Assembly: GCA_037962975.1 (NCBI GenBank)
Contig: CM075674.1
Coordinates: 90,536,501-90,600,500 of the forward strand
From: Clitoria ternatea
Taxonomy: Eukaryota > Streptophyta > Magnoliopsida > Fabales > Fabaceae
Direction of reading: 5' to 3'
Length of the DNA: 64,000 nucleotides
The notes under the pieces are model-generated. The model did no database searches and was not told the origin of the DNA. It saw only the letters and a list, made by a program, of their open reading frames with translations. Below, piece by piece: positions 1 through 13,010 of the stretch (position 1 is the stretch's first letter; each line of letters starts with the position of its first letter). The position numbers and the translations under genes are program-made.

Positions 1-14
1 CCTCAAGAAGATCC

Positions 15-1285
15 ATGGCCTCTTTTAATCCCCTCTTCCCCGAAGGAAATTCAATATATAGACCACTAGTATTCAATGGAGTGGGTTACCAATATTGGAA
101 AACATGTATGTAAATTTTCATAGAAGCTATTGATCTAGACATTTGGGATGCCATAGAAAATGGTCCTTTTATTCCCACCAAGATAATCAACAATAGAACC
201 ATAGACAAAGCTAGAAATGAGTGGAGCAATGAAGAGAAAAGGAAAGTTTAATATAACTTGAAAGCTAAGAACATTATTTCCTCTCCCTTAGGAATTGATG
301 GATTTTATAGAATATCAAATTGTAAAAGTGTAAAAGAAATATGGGACACCTTATAAATAACACATGAATGAACAAGTGAAGTAAAGAAATCTAGAATTAA
401 TACTTTTACATAGGAATAGGAATTGTTCAGGATGAATAATCATGAGAATATTCAAGATATGCAAAAGAGATTCACTTATATTATTAATCATCTTGCATCT
501 CTTGAAAAGGTCTTCTCAAATGAAGATCTAATTAACAAAGTTTTAAGGTGCTTAAGCAGGCAATGGCAGCTAAAGACAATGGTAATTGTTGAATCAAGAG
601 ATTTATCAAGCATGACTCTTGCCACGCTCTTTGGAAAACTTCAAGAAGATGAACTTAAGCTTGAGAGGTTGACTCAATATGAGGAAAACAACAAAAAGAA
701 GAAAAGTATTGCTTTGAAAGCATCATCATCAACCATTAAAGAAAGTAATGAAGAAGATGATGACGAACAAGAAGGTATAAATGAATCTAATAACTTTACT
801 TTACTTTATTAAAAGATTCAACACATTTCTAAAAACAAAGGGAGGACAAAGGAAACCAAACTTCACAAAAACCTTCAATAAAAATGAAGAATCTTCTTAA
901 GGTCCAACTTACAATAAAAAGATTGAGAAGCATGAGAAAAAGTATTTCAAAAATAAAAAAAGAGCTTACATAGCATGGAAGGACAACGACATAAGATCAT
1001 CTGATGAATCCGAGAAAGAAGTCAATATTTGCCTTATAGCAAATACCAATGAGGTACATGATTTAGACCCTACTAATCCTAGTTATGATGAATTACAAAA
1101 TGCATTTTATGTATTACTTGAAGAATCTATTAGGCTAGCAAAATTAGTAACATCATCTAAGAAAACCATCATTAATTCAGTAAAGGAAAACTCTAAGTTG
1201 AAGCAAGAGTTAGAAACAACTAAGTTAGAAAAGGAAAATATTAAAAAAATCTACCAAAAAATAACAACAAAAAAATACACCTGAA
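15..1285 (+). pseudogene. Sirevirus (Ty1/copia) gag relic, element A
   Basis: From the ATG at 15 the frame reads like the N-terminus of a plant Copia gag (DUF4219/UBN2 type): MASFNPLF, a FNGVGYQYWK segment, then IDLDIWDAIENGPFIP. It matches the intact gag at 60566 in order and spacing. Gag would form the virus-like particle and bind element RNA. The frame is broken by stops, the first at 111-113; the longest open piece, 423-812, is in the same frame as the ATG. After 812 the reading moves to another frame, giving AYIAWKDND at 964 and a Lys/Glu-rich tail to about 1285. The CCHC zinc knuckle expected between these parts is absent, and no pol follows. This is a non-functional relic; family assignment is secure, Sirevirus lineage is inferred from the 3' region. 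Confidence 0.85.
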
Positions 1286-2102
1286 ACCTCTCACGTAATT
1301 AATTACCTGATGCCTGAATTGGTGTAATTAATTATAATATTATGGTAATTGATTACCAAGGTGTGAAAATTCAATTTCTATAGCAGGGTAGTTTCAAACA
1401 TTATGTCTTTTCAAAATTCAAAATTCAATACTTACACCTTTCTACACCTTTTTTCAAAATTGAAAATTCAAAAAATTTAAAATTCAATCTTTTAATTAAA
1501 TACTTACACCTTTCTATACTCTTTTCAAAATTCAAATTCAAAATTCAAAAACTCAAAAATTCAAAATTCAAAAAATCAAATATTCAAAATTCAATCTTTT
1601 AACTAATTACTTGCATCTTTCAATATTCCTTTCAAAATTAAAAATTCAAAAACTCAATAATTCAAAAATTCAATCTTTTAATTTAATAATTGCACCTTTC
1701 AATACTCCTTTCAAAATTCAAAATTCAAAATTTTTTTTTTCAAATTCCATGGATTAAAATATCTTTTTTCTGACCAGTTCTTTCAATCTCTCAAAAAATT
1801 ATTCAAAGACATAAATCAATTTATTCTTACATTGTCACATAAGTCATAACAAATATTATATTTTCACTGCATAGATCCATATTTTTAATACAATAACAAG
1901 TTGAAAAAGTACATAATGACATATTTCAATTTATCTCTTAATTTTCAAAATTCATCTCAAAATTCTTTTAGATTAAAATTTTTCAAATCTCAATAAATTT
2001 AATCATTCTTGCATTACCACAAATCATGACCAATGATTCAATAAACAAACTAACAAATTAATATCATAAGATTAATCATGAAATACAACAAGTGATAACA
2101 AG
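1286..2102 (+). other. Sirevirus A 3' noncoding region, piece 1
   Basis: This AT-rich stretch follows the gag relic directly with no pol. It opens with palindromic GTAATTAATTAC-like motifs (about 1296-1362), continues with a low-complexity array, and ends with AACAAGTGATAAC at 2088, the first copy of a motif that is repeated in the next pieces of the same region. The gypsy element at 2109 interrupts it; the sequence resumes at 8018. No gene is seen. Confidence 0.6.
1390..1740 (+). repeat. Degenerate TTCAAAA low-complexity array
   Basis: TTCAAAATTCAAAA-like units are repeated with small variations, interleaved with three copies of a longer phrase reading roughly CTTACACCTTTCTACACC (near 1431, 1501 and 1609). 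It lies in the noncoding 3' part of Sirevirus A. Confidence 0.75.
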
Positions 2103-2108
2103 CTTCCT

Positions 2109-2379
2109 ATTCACAAATAAAGCTGGAACATGCCAAATCCCAAAGAATATCTCTAGGAAAAATAACAGTACTTTATTGCTCTATCAAACGTGTCACTTAG
2201 TTTACAATTGGGGCCTCAAGGCCATTCGTACAAATCTGGGTCAAAGGGCTAGCAGGAAACGGGACTTGTTGCAACCGGTCGGGATAATGTGGCAAAAATA
2301 AGCTTTAATTCCCCTATATTCTAGGAAAGAGAGGATGAGGTTGTGCACATGTGTCACACTACCTAGTGTGAGGGGAATA
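2109..2379 (-). repeat. 3' LTR of the deleted gypsy element
   Basis: This copy matches 7757-8011 over nearly its whole length, for example CAAATCCCAAAGAATATCTC versus CAAATCCTAAAGAATATCTC. Divergence of roughly 10-15% by eye indicates an old insertion. The first base pair of the TG terminus appears lost compared with the other copy. Confidence 0.75.
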
Positions 2380-2469
2380 GGAGCCCCCTAGTCACGAGCA
2401 CTAGGCAAGGCTTGAGCTGAGTGACTTAGAGCTTCAGTGGGCCAAGTTTGGATGGCCTAAGGGTTGAGG

Positions 2470-2595
2470 ATCATAGCCCGAATCGAGTAGATAGAAATCC
2501 AAGCGGGGTGATCTCCCTGATCCCCGTGGATACAAATCCGAGCGAGGTAATCTCCCTGAGCCGAATGGATAGAAATCCGAGCGACTAGCAGCTTC
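2470..2595. repeat. Imperfect tandem repeat, about 50 bp unit
   Basis: Three imperfect copies carry the core GATAGAAATCCGAGCG followed by GGTAATCTCCCTGA (near 2489, 2538 and 2569). They lie between the 3' LTR and the antisense ORF of the gypsy element. Function unknown. Confidence 0.65.
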
Positions 2596-3254
2596 ACCCA
2601 GCCTTCCACCAAGTGGGGATCTCTTATGAAGAATCCAGGACCGATTGAGTATGTTGGAGGAATTTTCTTATGACTTATTCACTTGCCATGTGGCTGGGAG
2701 TTACTAACCGTCATCTCAATTTTCCTTAAAGGTATTTGTGTGTAGTCCTAATGATTGCGACATTTCTGCATCCCCATGCCATTAATGGCGTGTTGTTTAG
2801 GATATAGGGAGTCCCATTGTAAAAGGGGTGCTCTGGATCATCGTGACTCTTTGTTTGTGGCTGTTATCCTCCCACTATTAGATAACTTGCACCAAAGGGT
2901 CACGACCCCAACCATTAGATCCCTCACATTGAAAGGTCATGGGGGTGGTTGTCGGAGGTTTTATTCACACACTTCTCTCACCAAACCACCGCAAGGGGTG
3001 TTTGTCAGAGCTTCGTTTTTCATTGCCTCCTTAGGTCCTCTCCCTTTTCTTCCTTTTCTTCCTTTTATCTGCCAAGTTAGTGTTTCCCTAGTACTTATTC
3101 TTCCTTAGGGTTCCACAGTGTCCTCTAGTGTGTATGCCCAGGTGCAAGATTAGGTTTTAGCTATCTCTTTTGCCTTTCAAAGTGAGGAGTCAATTACGAA
3201 ACTATAGGAAGGGGAAACTTTCAAGCATTCTATTCTTGCCCAAAATTTAGATTG

Positions 3255-5338
3255 TCTAAGTTATACATCCTTTGATCGGGTCTGTTATGAACGTACAGAC
3301 CCGAGTGAATTAGATTTTACTTATGTCTATAAGACCCTCTTTTCTCATCTCCACTTGTCGTTTTCATTTTCTGAATTTGAGCTCAAAGTTTTGAATGCTC
3401 TAAATATTGCTCCAACTCAACTCCACCCTAATGGGCATTTATGAAATCATTCAAAGTTTTATTCGATAAGTTTAGCCATACTCCCCCCATTCACTTTTTT
3501 TCTACCTCTAAAATGCTAGGATTCTGAAGGTTGGGGTATCAGTCGTTGGGTTTCTTTGAATGGGGTTGCTCATCGTAACCTGATTCGGGATTTTGACCAA
3601 TCGTACAAGAATTTTAAAATTGGATATTTTAAAATCCGAGTGGGTTTAGATCTGCCTGGAGAGGATTATTTGCATTACCCTGATGCTCGTCCCTAATTTT
3701 CCCTTTACTAGACCCGTGTACAGGTTCAATTTCGAGTGTCTTATGAGGATTTATCCCTATCTGAGCAATCAGACGCCAAATTTTTCCTTGAGGGTGTAGG
3801 GTTGTATTTTAGCTCACAAGCACTGATTGCCCTATCACCTCATCCGAGAGCCTTGGACACCTAGATACGTAAGTAGAGCTCACTCTCTAACATCAGCTTG
3901 ATTTATCTAACTTAGTTTTTTGTTGATTCCTTGTATGTATGAAGATGACATGGCCCCTCACACTTTGTCATTGAAAGATCTTAAGAAGCGCTACAAAGAG
4001 ATCAACCCTAAAGTTGCTAGGAAGAAATGAGGTGCCAAGAAAGAGGGCACATCTGTTGCCCCGTCTGTTGGTGTAACCCTAACCGGTGTTGTCGTAACTG
4101 CTGCCACTCCAATCATTATAGTTCTGGTGAGGTCATAATTGAAGACGAAGTTGGGTCGCTAGGCAAAGAAGCATCGTCAGGGAGAGCCAGTGGTGAAATA
4201 ACATGAACGAGGAGGTTTACACAGTTCCACATTGCCCCATGCCTCTGTCTAGCCCAAGGTCTAAATTGGGTTTTCTTTAAACATAATCCTGGTGTTTGAG
4301 AGCCCTGAGCCAGTGGATGAGACCCTCATGACTCGAAATAGGACTCCCAGGGCTTCTAACGCTTCAATCACTGCCGAGAGGATTGCCAGCTCACTGCCTA
4401 GTGAGATGGAGGCTGCTGAGCATCTATGGGAGGCGTTCGTTAACGGGTCAATGTCCACTAATCAGAATCTTGCCCACCCACTCTGGGATGCCCGATTTCT
4501 CGTTCCCCACTTCGTGCATCAAGCCATACTTATTGAGGAGGATGAGAAGAAATATTCATCTTCCAACCTTGTCACCATGTGTCAAGTTGTCAAAATGTTT
4601 GGCTTGTGAGTGACTTTGATGACTCAGTTTCTGGAGAAGCAGCTTGGTAGCTAGGGGAGGGCCTTGGCAGCTCTGACGAAAGAAAATAAAGCTTTAAAGA
4701 AGGAGAATGAGTCCTTAAAAGAGGAGAAAAAGACAATGGCCATCCAGCTTCAGGCAGTGAAAAAGGCAGCAACGTCGTTAAAGGACGATCTAACTCAATC
4801 TGAAAAGGACTTGGAGATTGCTAGGTCCAGGCGGGCTTTAGCTAAGTTAAAGTTAATGATTGCTAAAAACAGGTGCGCTTATTGGGAGATGTGCCTAAAT
4901 ATTATAGAGGAGTCGTACAACTCCCTCCATGAAGAAAAAGAAGATAGAGGCCAACCTGTAAAAAGCCTAGGAGGATTGAAGGCCATGGAGGAGGAGTCGG
5001 AGGCTCATATAGCTGCGATGGAGAAAGAGGTATCTTAGAAGTATGTCGACAGTTTTGAACTTTGCAGTGAGCAAGTTACTATGCTGAACTCGACTACTGT
5101 AATTAATTAGGAAGGGCTCGACCTTTTTAAGATTATAATGGATAGTCAGATTGTTGACTTTCCTAATTTTGATTATAAGGTCGCTAATCCTCCTTTGAAG
5201 TCAGGTGAGGTTATAGTAGAGTTAATTTCCAATAAAGTGAGAACTGTAAATACTAGCATGGGCCAGGCGGAAGGTAAGGAAGTCCCTCAAGACGGGACCG
5301 CCAACGCGGACCAGGGCTCAATGGGTACTATAGTTTGA
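3255..5338 (+). pseudogene. Antisense ORF relic of gypsy element (Transposase_28-like)
   Basis: On the strand opposite to gag-pol, broken frames read FSEFELKVLNALNIAPTQLH (about 3366-3425), a WVSLNGVAHRNLIRDF segment (about 3547) and VGLDLPGEDYLHYPDA. This is the pattern of the Pfam family called putative gypsy-type transposon (Transposase_28, PF04195) as I recall it. The downstream part (4292-5338) reads as a hydrophilic region and then a Lys/Glu-rich coiled coil (AALTKENKALKKENESLKEE, 4664 onward). Stops occur throughout, for example at 4606-4608 and 5036-5038. The ORF ends exactly where the truncated RT begins. Its role in such elements is unknown; here it is dead. Confidence 0.65.
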
Positions 5339-7400
5339 GCTTCCTTGTTCAAGTCGGTAAAGTCAACACACATCCGTCATTTGTCACTCGCCTTCTTAAC
5401 CATGATGACATTAGATAACCAAGTCGAGTATTTGACTTCCCAAATAAAATTTATGGCCTCAAACTTTCCTTTCTCCTCTTTGACTGTCGCTCGCTTATTG
5501 GGCCTTTACTTTCTAGGCTACTAAGACACGGGCTTAGCGTCTGGCTCTATGTTAGGCGAATGGCAGATGACATTAGGATCAATGTCAGGCATGTATGTGG
5601 TTCCAAGCAAAAAGGTTTACACTGGCCTGTAACAATTTGATCAAAGCCTCCTCAATAGTTGGGTTGAGTATTATACTAAATCTCGTGAATTTGCTAGGAT
5701 TTGGGCCAATTTGGATGAGTTTCAAGGACTCCATAGGTTGAGGCCTCTCGTATTGTCTGTCATCACAGGGGTCGAAGCCGGTTTTGATGTTCTCCTTGAC
5801 TATAAAAGTCTCTTTAAGTGGAAGGCTATCAAAGTAACATTCCTGTGCGATCACTGAGTTAGCTCTTACCACCCCGATTCTTCGATCTCTAAGAGGAAAC
5901 TTCATGGTCAGATGCATTGTCAAAACTACTACACCTAGGGCATTGAGGGATGGGCGGCCCAACAACGCATTGTAGGAGTTAGGGAAATCAACCACCAGGA
6001 ACTTGACCATAATGGCTCTGCTATTTGTTCCAGCTCCGAAGGTGGTCTTTAGTTTGACACAACCCAGTACCTGCATAGAATCATAGTAAAACTAAGTAAA
6101 GCACCATCATACCTATTCAACCAGCTTGAGGGTAGGCACAACTTTTGGTAAGTCTTTTAGTGTAAAATGTCTACCGAGCTTCCTTGGTCCACGAGAACTC
6201 TTTCTATGATGTAGTCGGAAACTCCCATGGTGACCATTATTTGTTCATCTCTGTTAGGTTCATCTTCAGGAAAGTGTGACCTATCAAAGGTTATAACTTT
6301 CATCCCTATACTTCTGTGTAAAAAGTTCACATGTCCTGTATGTTGTTGACGATTCGCTCGGGCTCTGGGGAACCCTCCAAAGATGGTATGGATGACACGT
6401 CTCCCATAATCTTTCTCTTCTCCTGGTCTTTGTGATTGGGAACACTCTTCATCCATTCATAGGCGATCTCTTATTTGAAGCCCACTTAGTCTGAGGGTTC
6501 TCTCTCTTTTCTGGTTTCCCTAGTATGTCGCCTTATTTCTGTAGTCGAAAAACCTTCCGAAGTGCCTTTGGTGAATTAGATATTTAATTTGGTTTCGAAG
6601 GGAGTGGCAATCTTCCATTCCGTGTTCGGGAGCTCTATGGAACTCACGAAATTTAGTTTTATCGGTGCCTTTGGACCCTTCCTTGGGAGGGATAAGTTTG
6701 AGCAAGCCTGTGTTGTATACCTCATGCATGATCCTGTCTCGTTTTTCATTTAAAAGAGTGAAGCAACTATATTTAGGGGCCGCATAAGCTTCAAAACGCT
6801 TGTCTCGGTTTGGTTAGGGCTTCTCCATCTAGGCTTTGCTCTGGATATGTTTTGCTCTACATGCCCGACGCGCCTAGCCTTTCTTTCTTCCATACTAATT
6901 TATTGAGCGGCATGTTATCTTAAGTCATCCGTATCAAGGGGCGGTTTTTGTCCAGGGAGTCAAAAAATCTGCTCAGGCGAAGGTCGGTTTACACAACATG
7001 TAGGGCAACTTCAGAGCTCAGGTCGAGTATCTAGATGGCATGCTCAAAAAAGTGAGCCATGTATTGCTTGAGGGTTTCATCGGGGTGCTGCCTTAAGTTT
7101 ACCAAACTGTAAGAGGTTTGCTACACTGCTCGGCTGGTGGTGAATTGACTTAGGAATTCTTAGTCAATTTGGAGAAGTTAACTATACTCCTCGGAGGTAG
7201 GTGCGAGAACCAGCATAGCATGGATTTGGTTAGCATAGTGGGGAAATTCTGACAGAATAGGGAATCTGAGGCCCCTGTGATCAGCATGGTAGTAGTGAAC
7301 ATCGTGAGATGTTCCTCCAGGTCCCCATTCCGTCATACTTCTCCATAGTCAGGGGTTTGTAATTGGGTGGAGTTATCGTATTCATAACTCCTTCCATAAA
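5339..7400 (-). pseudogene. Gypsy gag-protease-partial RT relic
   Basis: Read on the minus strand: a gag segment (about 7390-7100, LPPRSIVNFSKL), a gag C-terminal zinc-binding-like segment (6650-6560, HRAPEHGMEDCHSLRNQI, with the first Cys replaced), a retropepsin segment with the active-site-like VLVDQGSSVDILH (6190-6157), the protease C-terminus YNALLGRPSLNALGVV (about 5970-5925), and finally the RT start WLSNVIMVKK ... WRMCVDFTDLNK (about 5415-5345). The frames are separated by stops and the sequence breaks off right after DLNKEA. The parts are in normal gypsy order. The protease triplet reads DQG rather than the usual D(S/T/N)G, a further sign of decay. Confidence 0.8.
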
Positions 7401-7756
7401 TAGGTGGGCAGCATAGGGATACGTGAACTTGCATTTTTTGTGCCTTAAGTCTGTTGCAAGTCATGGCCGTCTGTCTCCTAGCTGGTGGACTGAGTGTTAT
7501 AGTGACTCAAAGCTTCTCTTCTTCTCCACGCGTAGCTTTGTATTTTCCTTCTGTAAGTCTGCCATCGTGCGTTGTGATGCTTCTACGGCGCTCATGAGTT
7601 TTTAGATTTAGTCATCATTACTGAGTTCTTGTCACTGGCTATTATCCCCTTCACGACGGCTGTGGCTATTGAGGGTTGTCACCATCTTTGCTTTTCAAAA
7701 CTGGTAAAGGACTGCTGTGTGGGAACTGTTTCATTGTGCCCAATGATGGGAGACAA

Positions 7757-8011
7757 AATGTTCATAAATAGAGCGGGAACGTGCCAAATCCTAAAGAATA
7801 TCTCTTGGAAAAATAACAGTACTTTATTGCTCTATCAAATGTGTCACTTAGTTTACAATGGGGGCCTCAAGGCCATTTATGCAAGTCCAAGTCAAAGAGG
7901 GAGCGGCCGGTTGGGATAGTGGGGCAGAAATGGGCTTCAATTCCCCTATATTTTATGAAAGAGGGGATGAAGGTGTACGCACATGTCCCACTACCTATCG
8001 TGGGGGGAATA
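7757..8011 (-). repeat. 5' LTR of the deleted gypsy element
   Basis: This is the partner of 2109-2379 and lies upstream of gag on the minus strand. It begins on the plus strand with TGTTCATAAATAG and ends near GGGGGGAATA, followed by CTTCCT, the same six bases that precede the other LTR. Confidence 0.75.
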
Positions 8012-8017
8012 CTTCCT

Positions 8018-8385
8018 TTAACTAATGTTTTCACTAGAATAACAAGTGATATCACATCTTCTTTGCATAGATTCATGCTTTTAATATAATAACATGTGGT
8101 ATCAATGGTATCAATATAACAAGTGGTATCATAAAACATAAATCACATCTAAATCATCTCACGACATGTTATATTCTATTGCAAGTACAATTTCGTATAG
8201 TTTGACTAACAAGTAGTATTCAAACTAGTGTTGACTAACAAATGATATTCAAATCAGTTTATGACTAACAAGTGTTTTCTACCAATGGTATCAAAATTTC
8301 TTTATGTAGACTAAATAGTTTAAAAATAATCATATTGTCTCTCTTATGTCTATCTTTATATTTGATATTCACAAAGGGGGATGAC
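8018..8385 (+). other. Sirevirus A 3' region, piece 2, with primer-site-like repeats and a polypurine tract
   Basis: Sequence type continues from 2102 across the gypsy insertion. It contains copies of an AACAAGTGGTATC-like motif (8040, 8092, 8125, 8202, 8228, 8265) and ACCAATGGTATC (8280). The piece ends with ACAAAGGGGGATGAC (8371-8385), a polypurine-tract-like sequence of the type Sireviruses carry in several copies before the 3' LTR. The solo LTR at 8391 follows. Confidence 0.65.
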
Positions 8386-11300
8386 ATACATGTAACAGCC
8401 TTAGTTTTTGAGAGTAGGAACCCCAAACCCTCGGGACTCCTGAGAATACTTTGTAGAGCTTTCAGTTGAAAGCTTATGGTTTCGGTTGGATCCCTAAATG
8501 GTTAATATGAGAAAATAGTGAAAAGAAAAGTTAATCGAGATATTAAGTATGAGATATGGAAAAAGTATAAATAGTAAGAAAACCAACTCAGAGAATAGCA
8601 GAGGTGAGAGAATGATAATGGTAAATAATATTTAGAGATAATATATTTGGTGATTGTTTTGTTTAATTAAGTGTTAATTAGTTGATAAATTTTATAATAT
8701 TCCCCTGCTAATAATATTTAATTACATAAAATAGTTAATTTAGCAATTAAATTTAATATCTAACATTTATTTCTTTTGAAATTATAAATTAAATTTTAAT
8801 AATATTTTAGTTGATTAATAGTTATTTATTTAATTATTTATTTATTATGTAATAATAATAAAATATTATCGGGTTCCAGATTTGAACTATAGGACCCAGT
8901 GAGTGATTCAATTCTAGTACTGTGGCTTGAGACTAGTAATCCAATGGGGAAAGTAGTCCCATTAGGACCCTCATGTGGTTAACCAAGGATGACAGACCCG
9001 GTCCGATAAGCCCAGCCAGTACCTCAAGTACCTCCCTCGGTCGCAACACGGTGAATCCTTGGTGACTTGTTTTGACGTTTTAGGAACTTTTTCTGAAGGG
9101 ACCAAATCTTAATTTGGGCCCTATCAACCCCGTTTCCCAAATAAATGATTAATTCAAATTGATTCCTTGAATCCGACCTGAGCACCTTCAATATTTTAGG
9201 TCTAACTTTCTAATATGATCTTAGAATCGAATGATTCTAGTCCCGATCTCTTCATTATAAAGAGATATATAATCTCTATTTCTAGCCCCGAACCTCGATT
9301 CATACTCTATGATCTCCAAAATCGAGGGCCAAATATTTGTACTCTGAAAACCTGTTATTTAATCATTTAATCTACGTATGGTTCATTCAAAAAATCATAA
9401 CTTCTTCATACAACCTCTGATTGGCGCAAACCCAGTCTTATAATTTCCGTAACAAAATACCCTACGATTTTGTGAAGGGCTCAAGGCCTGATTCCAGCCA
9501 CTAGATTCCTTAAGAATTTATTTCAATGAAATTAAGCTAATCGCTAGAGTCGTTTTACGCATCTGTTCGTATTTTAAGCATAACTCTTTCTCCCTCGTTA
9601 ATGGAATTGAGTCGTACTTGTCTCAAAATTTCCATATTAAAATTTCCTACAACTTTGATGTTGACCACGAAACCCCATTCTTGCCCATTTGGTCCCAGAA
9701 TTAAAAATACTATGTTGTCTCACGTGTTCACTGTTATAGTCAGACCTATGTGCAGTAATTTCCACTTTTCTCACTCATATAACCATGAAATTAAATGATT
9801 TTTCCTCTAAAATTTCTAGACTCGTTTCTCTACAACTTTAATGAAGGGCACAAAAGCCAATTTCCTACCTATTTTTCCTAGAAAATTTATTTTGTTCACA
9901 AATTTATTTCCCGTTACAACCTAGAACATTTTTTTGTATTTAGGGCATATTTCCCTCGTCCAATGTCAAATATTTATGTACCATACCTTATTTTAAAGAG
10001 GATACATAGATTTGCAACTTTTATATTTTGTGTTTTTCTAAATATGCACTATAACCCCTTTAAAAATACGAGACAAGTTGACACCTCAGGAACTTGCCAC
10101 CACAGCCCCATGCAAAAAATGGTCCAATCACCTTGTAACACCCATGTACACTTGTCTTTTCCTTACCAACTCCTTGTCTTGCACTCTAATTATTGAAGGA
10201 ACACTTATAGCATATGCCATAAGCCTTGTGCCACTCATCTTCTCCTCCATGCAGCCATGAATCACATGTGGTGTCCATTGTCAGCATGCAAAATTTGCCT
10301 TGTCTCAAAAACACTTCAATAGATTTTCCTAAGTTACCAAATCAAATCAGCCCATCCTCTTCCCTTCCACCATCTCACGTTATTCCTCTCTAGAACAGCC
10401 ATACATTTGCTTGCTCCCTTGTTCTTCATGCAAACTCTTCTCCTCTTAAACACTTTATAAAATATTTCTAAACATTACAAACAAAAGACAAATAGAAACA
10501 GCCGCACCTCCCTTTCCTTCATCTCAAACCTTTAACCACCACTAAAAAGGCCTTTATTTTCCTTTATTCTTGGTGTTGTACCCGTGGCAAAGTTAGGAGC
10601 ACTCTAGGCAAAGCGAGGTAAGGTGGAGTTCTTAAATTTTGTTCTTAAGACCTTGCTTCATTTATTCCATTTAATTTTTCAGCCACATGCATACGTTCTT
10701 GATCATCTTCTTATCTATTTTTGGACTCTAAAACCGTGACTCCCCTTGGCTATTTTGGTTGCATGACTTGTTCTTAGGTACCGCAGAACGATCGGCAACG
10801 ATCGACGATGAATGACAAATGATACGAACTAAATGGCGAATTTTCAGTAAATGATCTTTTTAATTTTTGGTAAAAGTTTTATAAAAATATAAGTTGTTGT
10901 AAAGAAATTGCAAATTTTAGAATTAGAGTAAGCTCGGTTGAAATTTGATATAGTTGTATATTAAATTATAAATTTTTAAGCATTTTTATGTAATTTATGA
11001 TAATTTTCTTGAAGCCCTGCTACATTAAGTTCGGATTCACCGTTAAGAGTTCTAGAGCAAATTCAAAAAAATACGCACTTCGAGAAATTTTATCGATTTA
11101 CAACGTTATGGTCTTTCTTTCATTTTAACAAGTCCTTAAAATAATTATAAGATTTTCTATAAAATTATGAAGTTTTTATATAATTATGAAGTTTTGAGAA
11201 GTTATAAGTTTTTAGGATTAGTTGAAATTTATAATAAGGAATTAAACAAAACAATACTAAGTTAGAATTTAAGAAGTTGAGCAAAAGATTTTCAGGACTC

Positions 11301-12849
11301 AAGAGAATTTTAATATAAGGATATAATAAGGATTTTTGGGTTTGAATATAAGTTACTAATGAATCTTAATACATTTAAGTCTTGAAGTAATGATTGAATG
11401 AAGAGGAATAATTTGGATTTAAGCAACATAGATTTAGCAAGTAAAGTTTATAAGAAAAAATTTAGGAGTAACAATAAACAATATGATCAAATGAATCTTT
11501 ATAAATGAAGAGAATTTTTTATGGAAATAAGAAATAAATGGCTAAGAAGGGATTAGGAATAATGAATATTTTTTTAATACGTATAATAAAGAAATAAATA
11601 CTTTAGAAAATTTTCCTAAGAAAAATATGTTAAGGAGGATCTGGCTAACGATAGTAATTTTATACTAAGGACTAAAAAGGAATAGAAATTTTTTAGTGTT
11701 CTTTTTTAGAAAAATATATGAGTATTGAAAAGAATTTGGAGAAAATGGAAATTGTATACAAAACGATTAAAAATGAAGTTAATAGTAACAAGGCTTAGCA
11801 AGTTTTAGAGAAATAATAATTCTTAAGTAACTTATAAGGAAAGGTGCATCATATGAATATTTAGACTATTAGGTGCATTTTAAGATATTAATGGAGAAAA
11901 AGAAGATTTAGACTTATAATAAGGGTACAATTTTAGAGTTAGTAATAAATTTGTTAGATATGTGCTAAGTAATCAAAGGAACCCAGGAATAACTAGAACA
12001 AGTACCTAGTGAATGAGGAGGATAGTTTAATGAAATGTAGTACGGGCTTTCAACCGATAGAGGAAGTAATTAGTAAACTAAAAAGGATTAAATAAAGAAC
12101 CCATGGGTTAATGACTAGTGAATAGAATTAGGAATGGACATATTGTAGATGACTAAGGTAGGTAAAATGAGATAGGTGTGGTTGTTGATTAAATTAGAGA
12201 TAAAATTAAACTAGAGATAATAGACCAAGGATTTTAAGGTAGAACTAAAGGAAAAGTAAATTTCAAGTCATTAATAAAAAGTAGTAATCAATACCATATT
12301 TAACGGTAGTTAGACATAATTACTAAGGACGTTTAATTAATTAGGAAGGATATTACCATCGTAAGAATAAAGATCATAAGGAATTGGAGATATACATAGA
12401 TAGGTGCTACTTAGCGGAGTTTAACTAACCAAAATCCCAATTGAAATGATTCAATAAATAAATTTAAGGTTTATATAACCTGTTGGTAGTAAATGAATAT
12501 TGTGAAAAGGTATCATTGATATCCTAAAACAATTTTATAAGTAAAAATATACCAACACGGCCTAATAACTATTATTGAGTAGGTGAAATATACTAAAAAA
12601 ATGAATTAAGTTGATCACGTGATAATATGTACCTAATGGTTATATTCCAAACTACTTGGTAATTAAGAGTAATTTCTGGACGATGATAAAGAAAAATTGG
12701 GCACATGACCTCGCTATCAGTAAAGGTCGATTGACTGTGGTACGTAATCAAAATAAATAAGCCCGGTATGTGTGTTCAAAAAATAAGTAACTATACTTAA
12801 ATTACCTATGAGAACACATCTATGAGTATATCTGTGTTAGAGCGCGTGA

Positions 12850-13010
12850 TTTCATTACCATGATAACATGTACGATGATTGTTATATGAATATTGTGTGT
12901 GATGATTGCTATGTGATTGTATATATGGATATATATGTGTTAATTGTGTGATGAATATATGTGATGATATGCGTGATAAGTGTGGTATGATGATATGCGT
13001 ATGGGATGTG
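12850..13010 (+). repeat. TG/ATG-rich low-complexity stretch
   Basis: Interspersed TGTGATGAT, GTGTGTGATG and ATATATGTG words form a degenerate microsatellite-like tract inside the long solo LTR. Confidence 0.6.

Larger units (their letters stand above)
2109..8011 (-). mobile_element. Internally deleted Ty3/gypsy element with antisense ORF
   Basis: Two direct repeats of about 255-271 bp (2109-2379 and 7757-8011) bound the element, and CTTCC(T) occurs just outside both ends (2103-2108 and 8012-8017), a likely target-site duplication. Read on the minus strand the order is 5' LTR, gag, protease, first part of reverse transcriptase, then a break near 5340. The rest of RT, RNase H and integrase is missing. 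On the plus strand a different ORF relic (about 3255-5338) fills the half next to the 3' LTR. An extra antisense ORF between pol and the 3' LTR is known from Tat-group (Grande-type) elements, so I assign it there by inference. All reading frames are broken. It sits inside the 3' region of Sirevirus A. Confidence 0.8.

Noticed and set aside
2755..3108. Plus-strand ORF of 117 codons inside the gypsy element
   Set aside because: No similarity is recognised, and it overlaps the pyrimidine-rich leader-like part before the antisense ORF.
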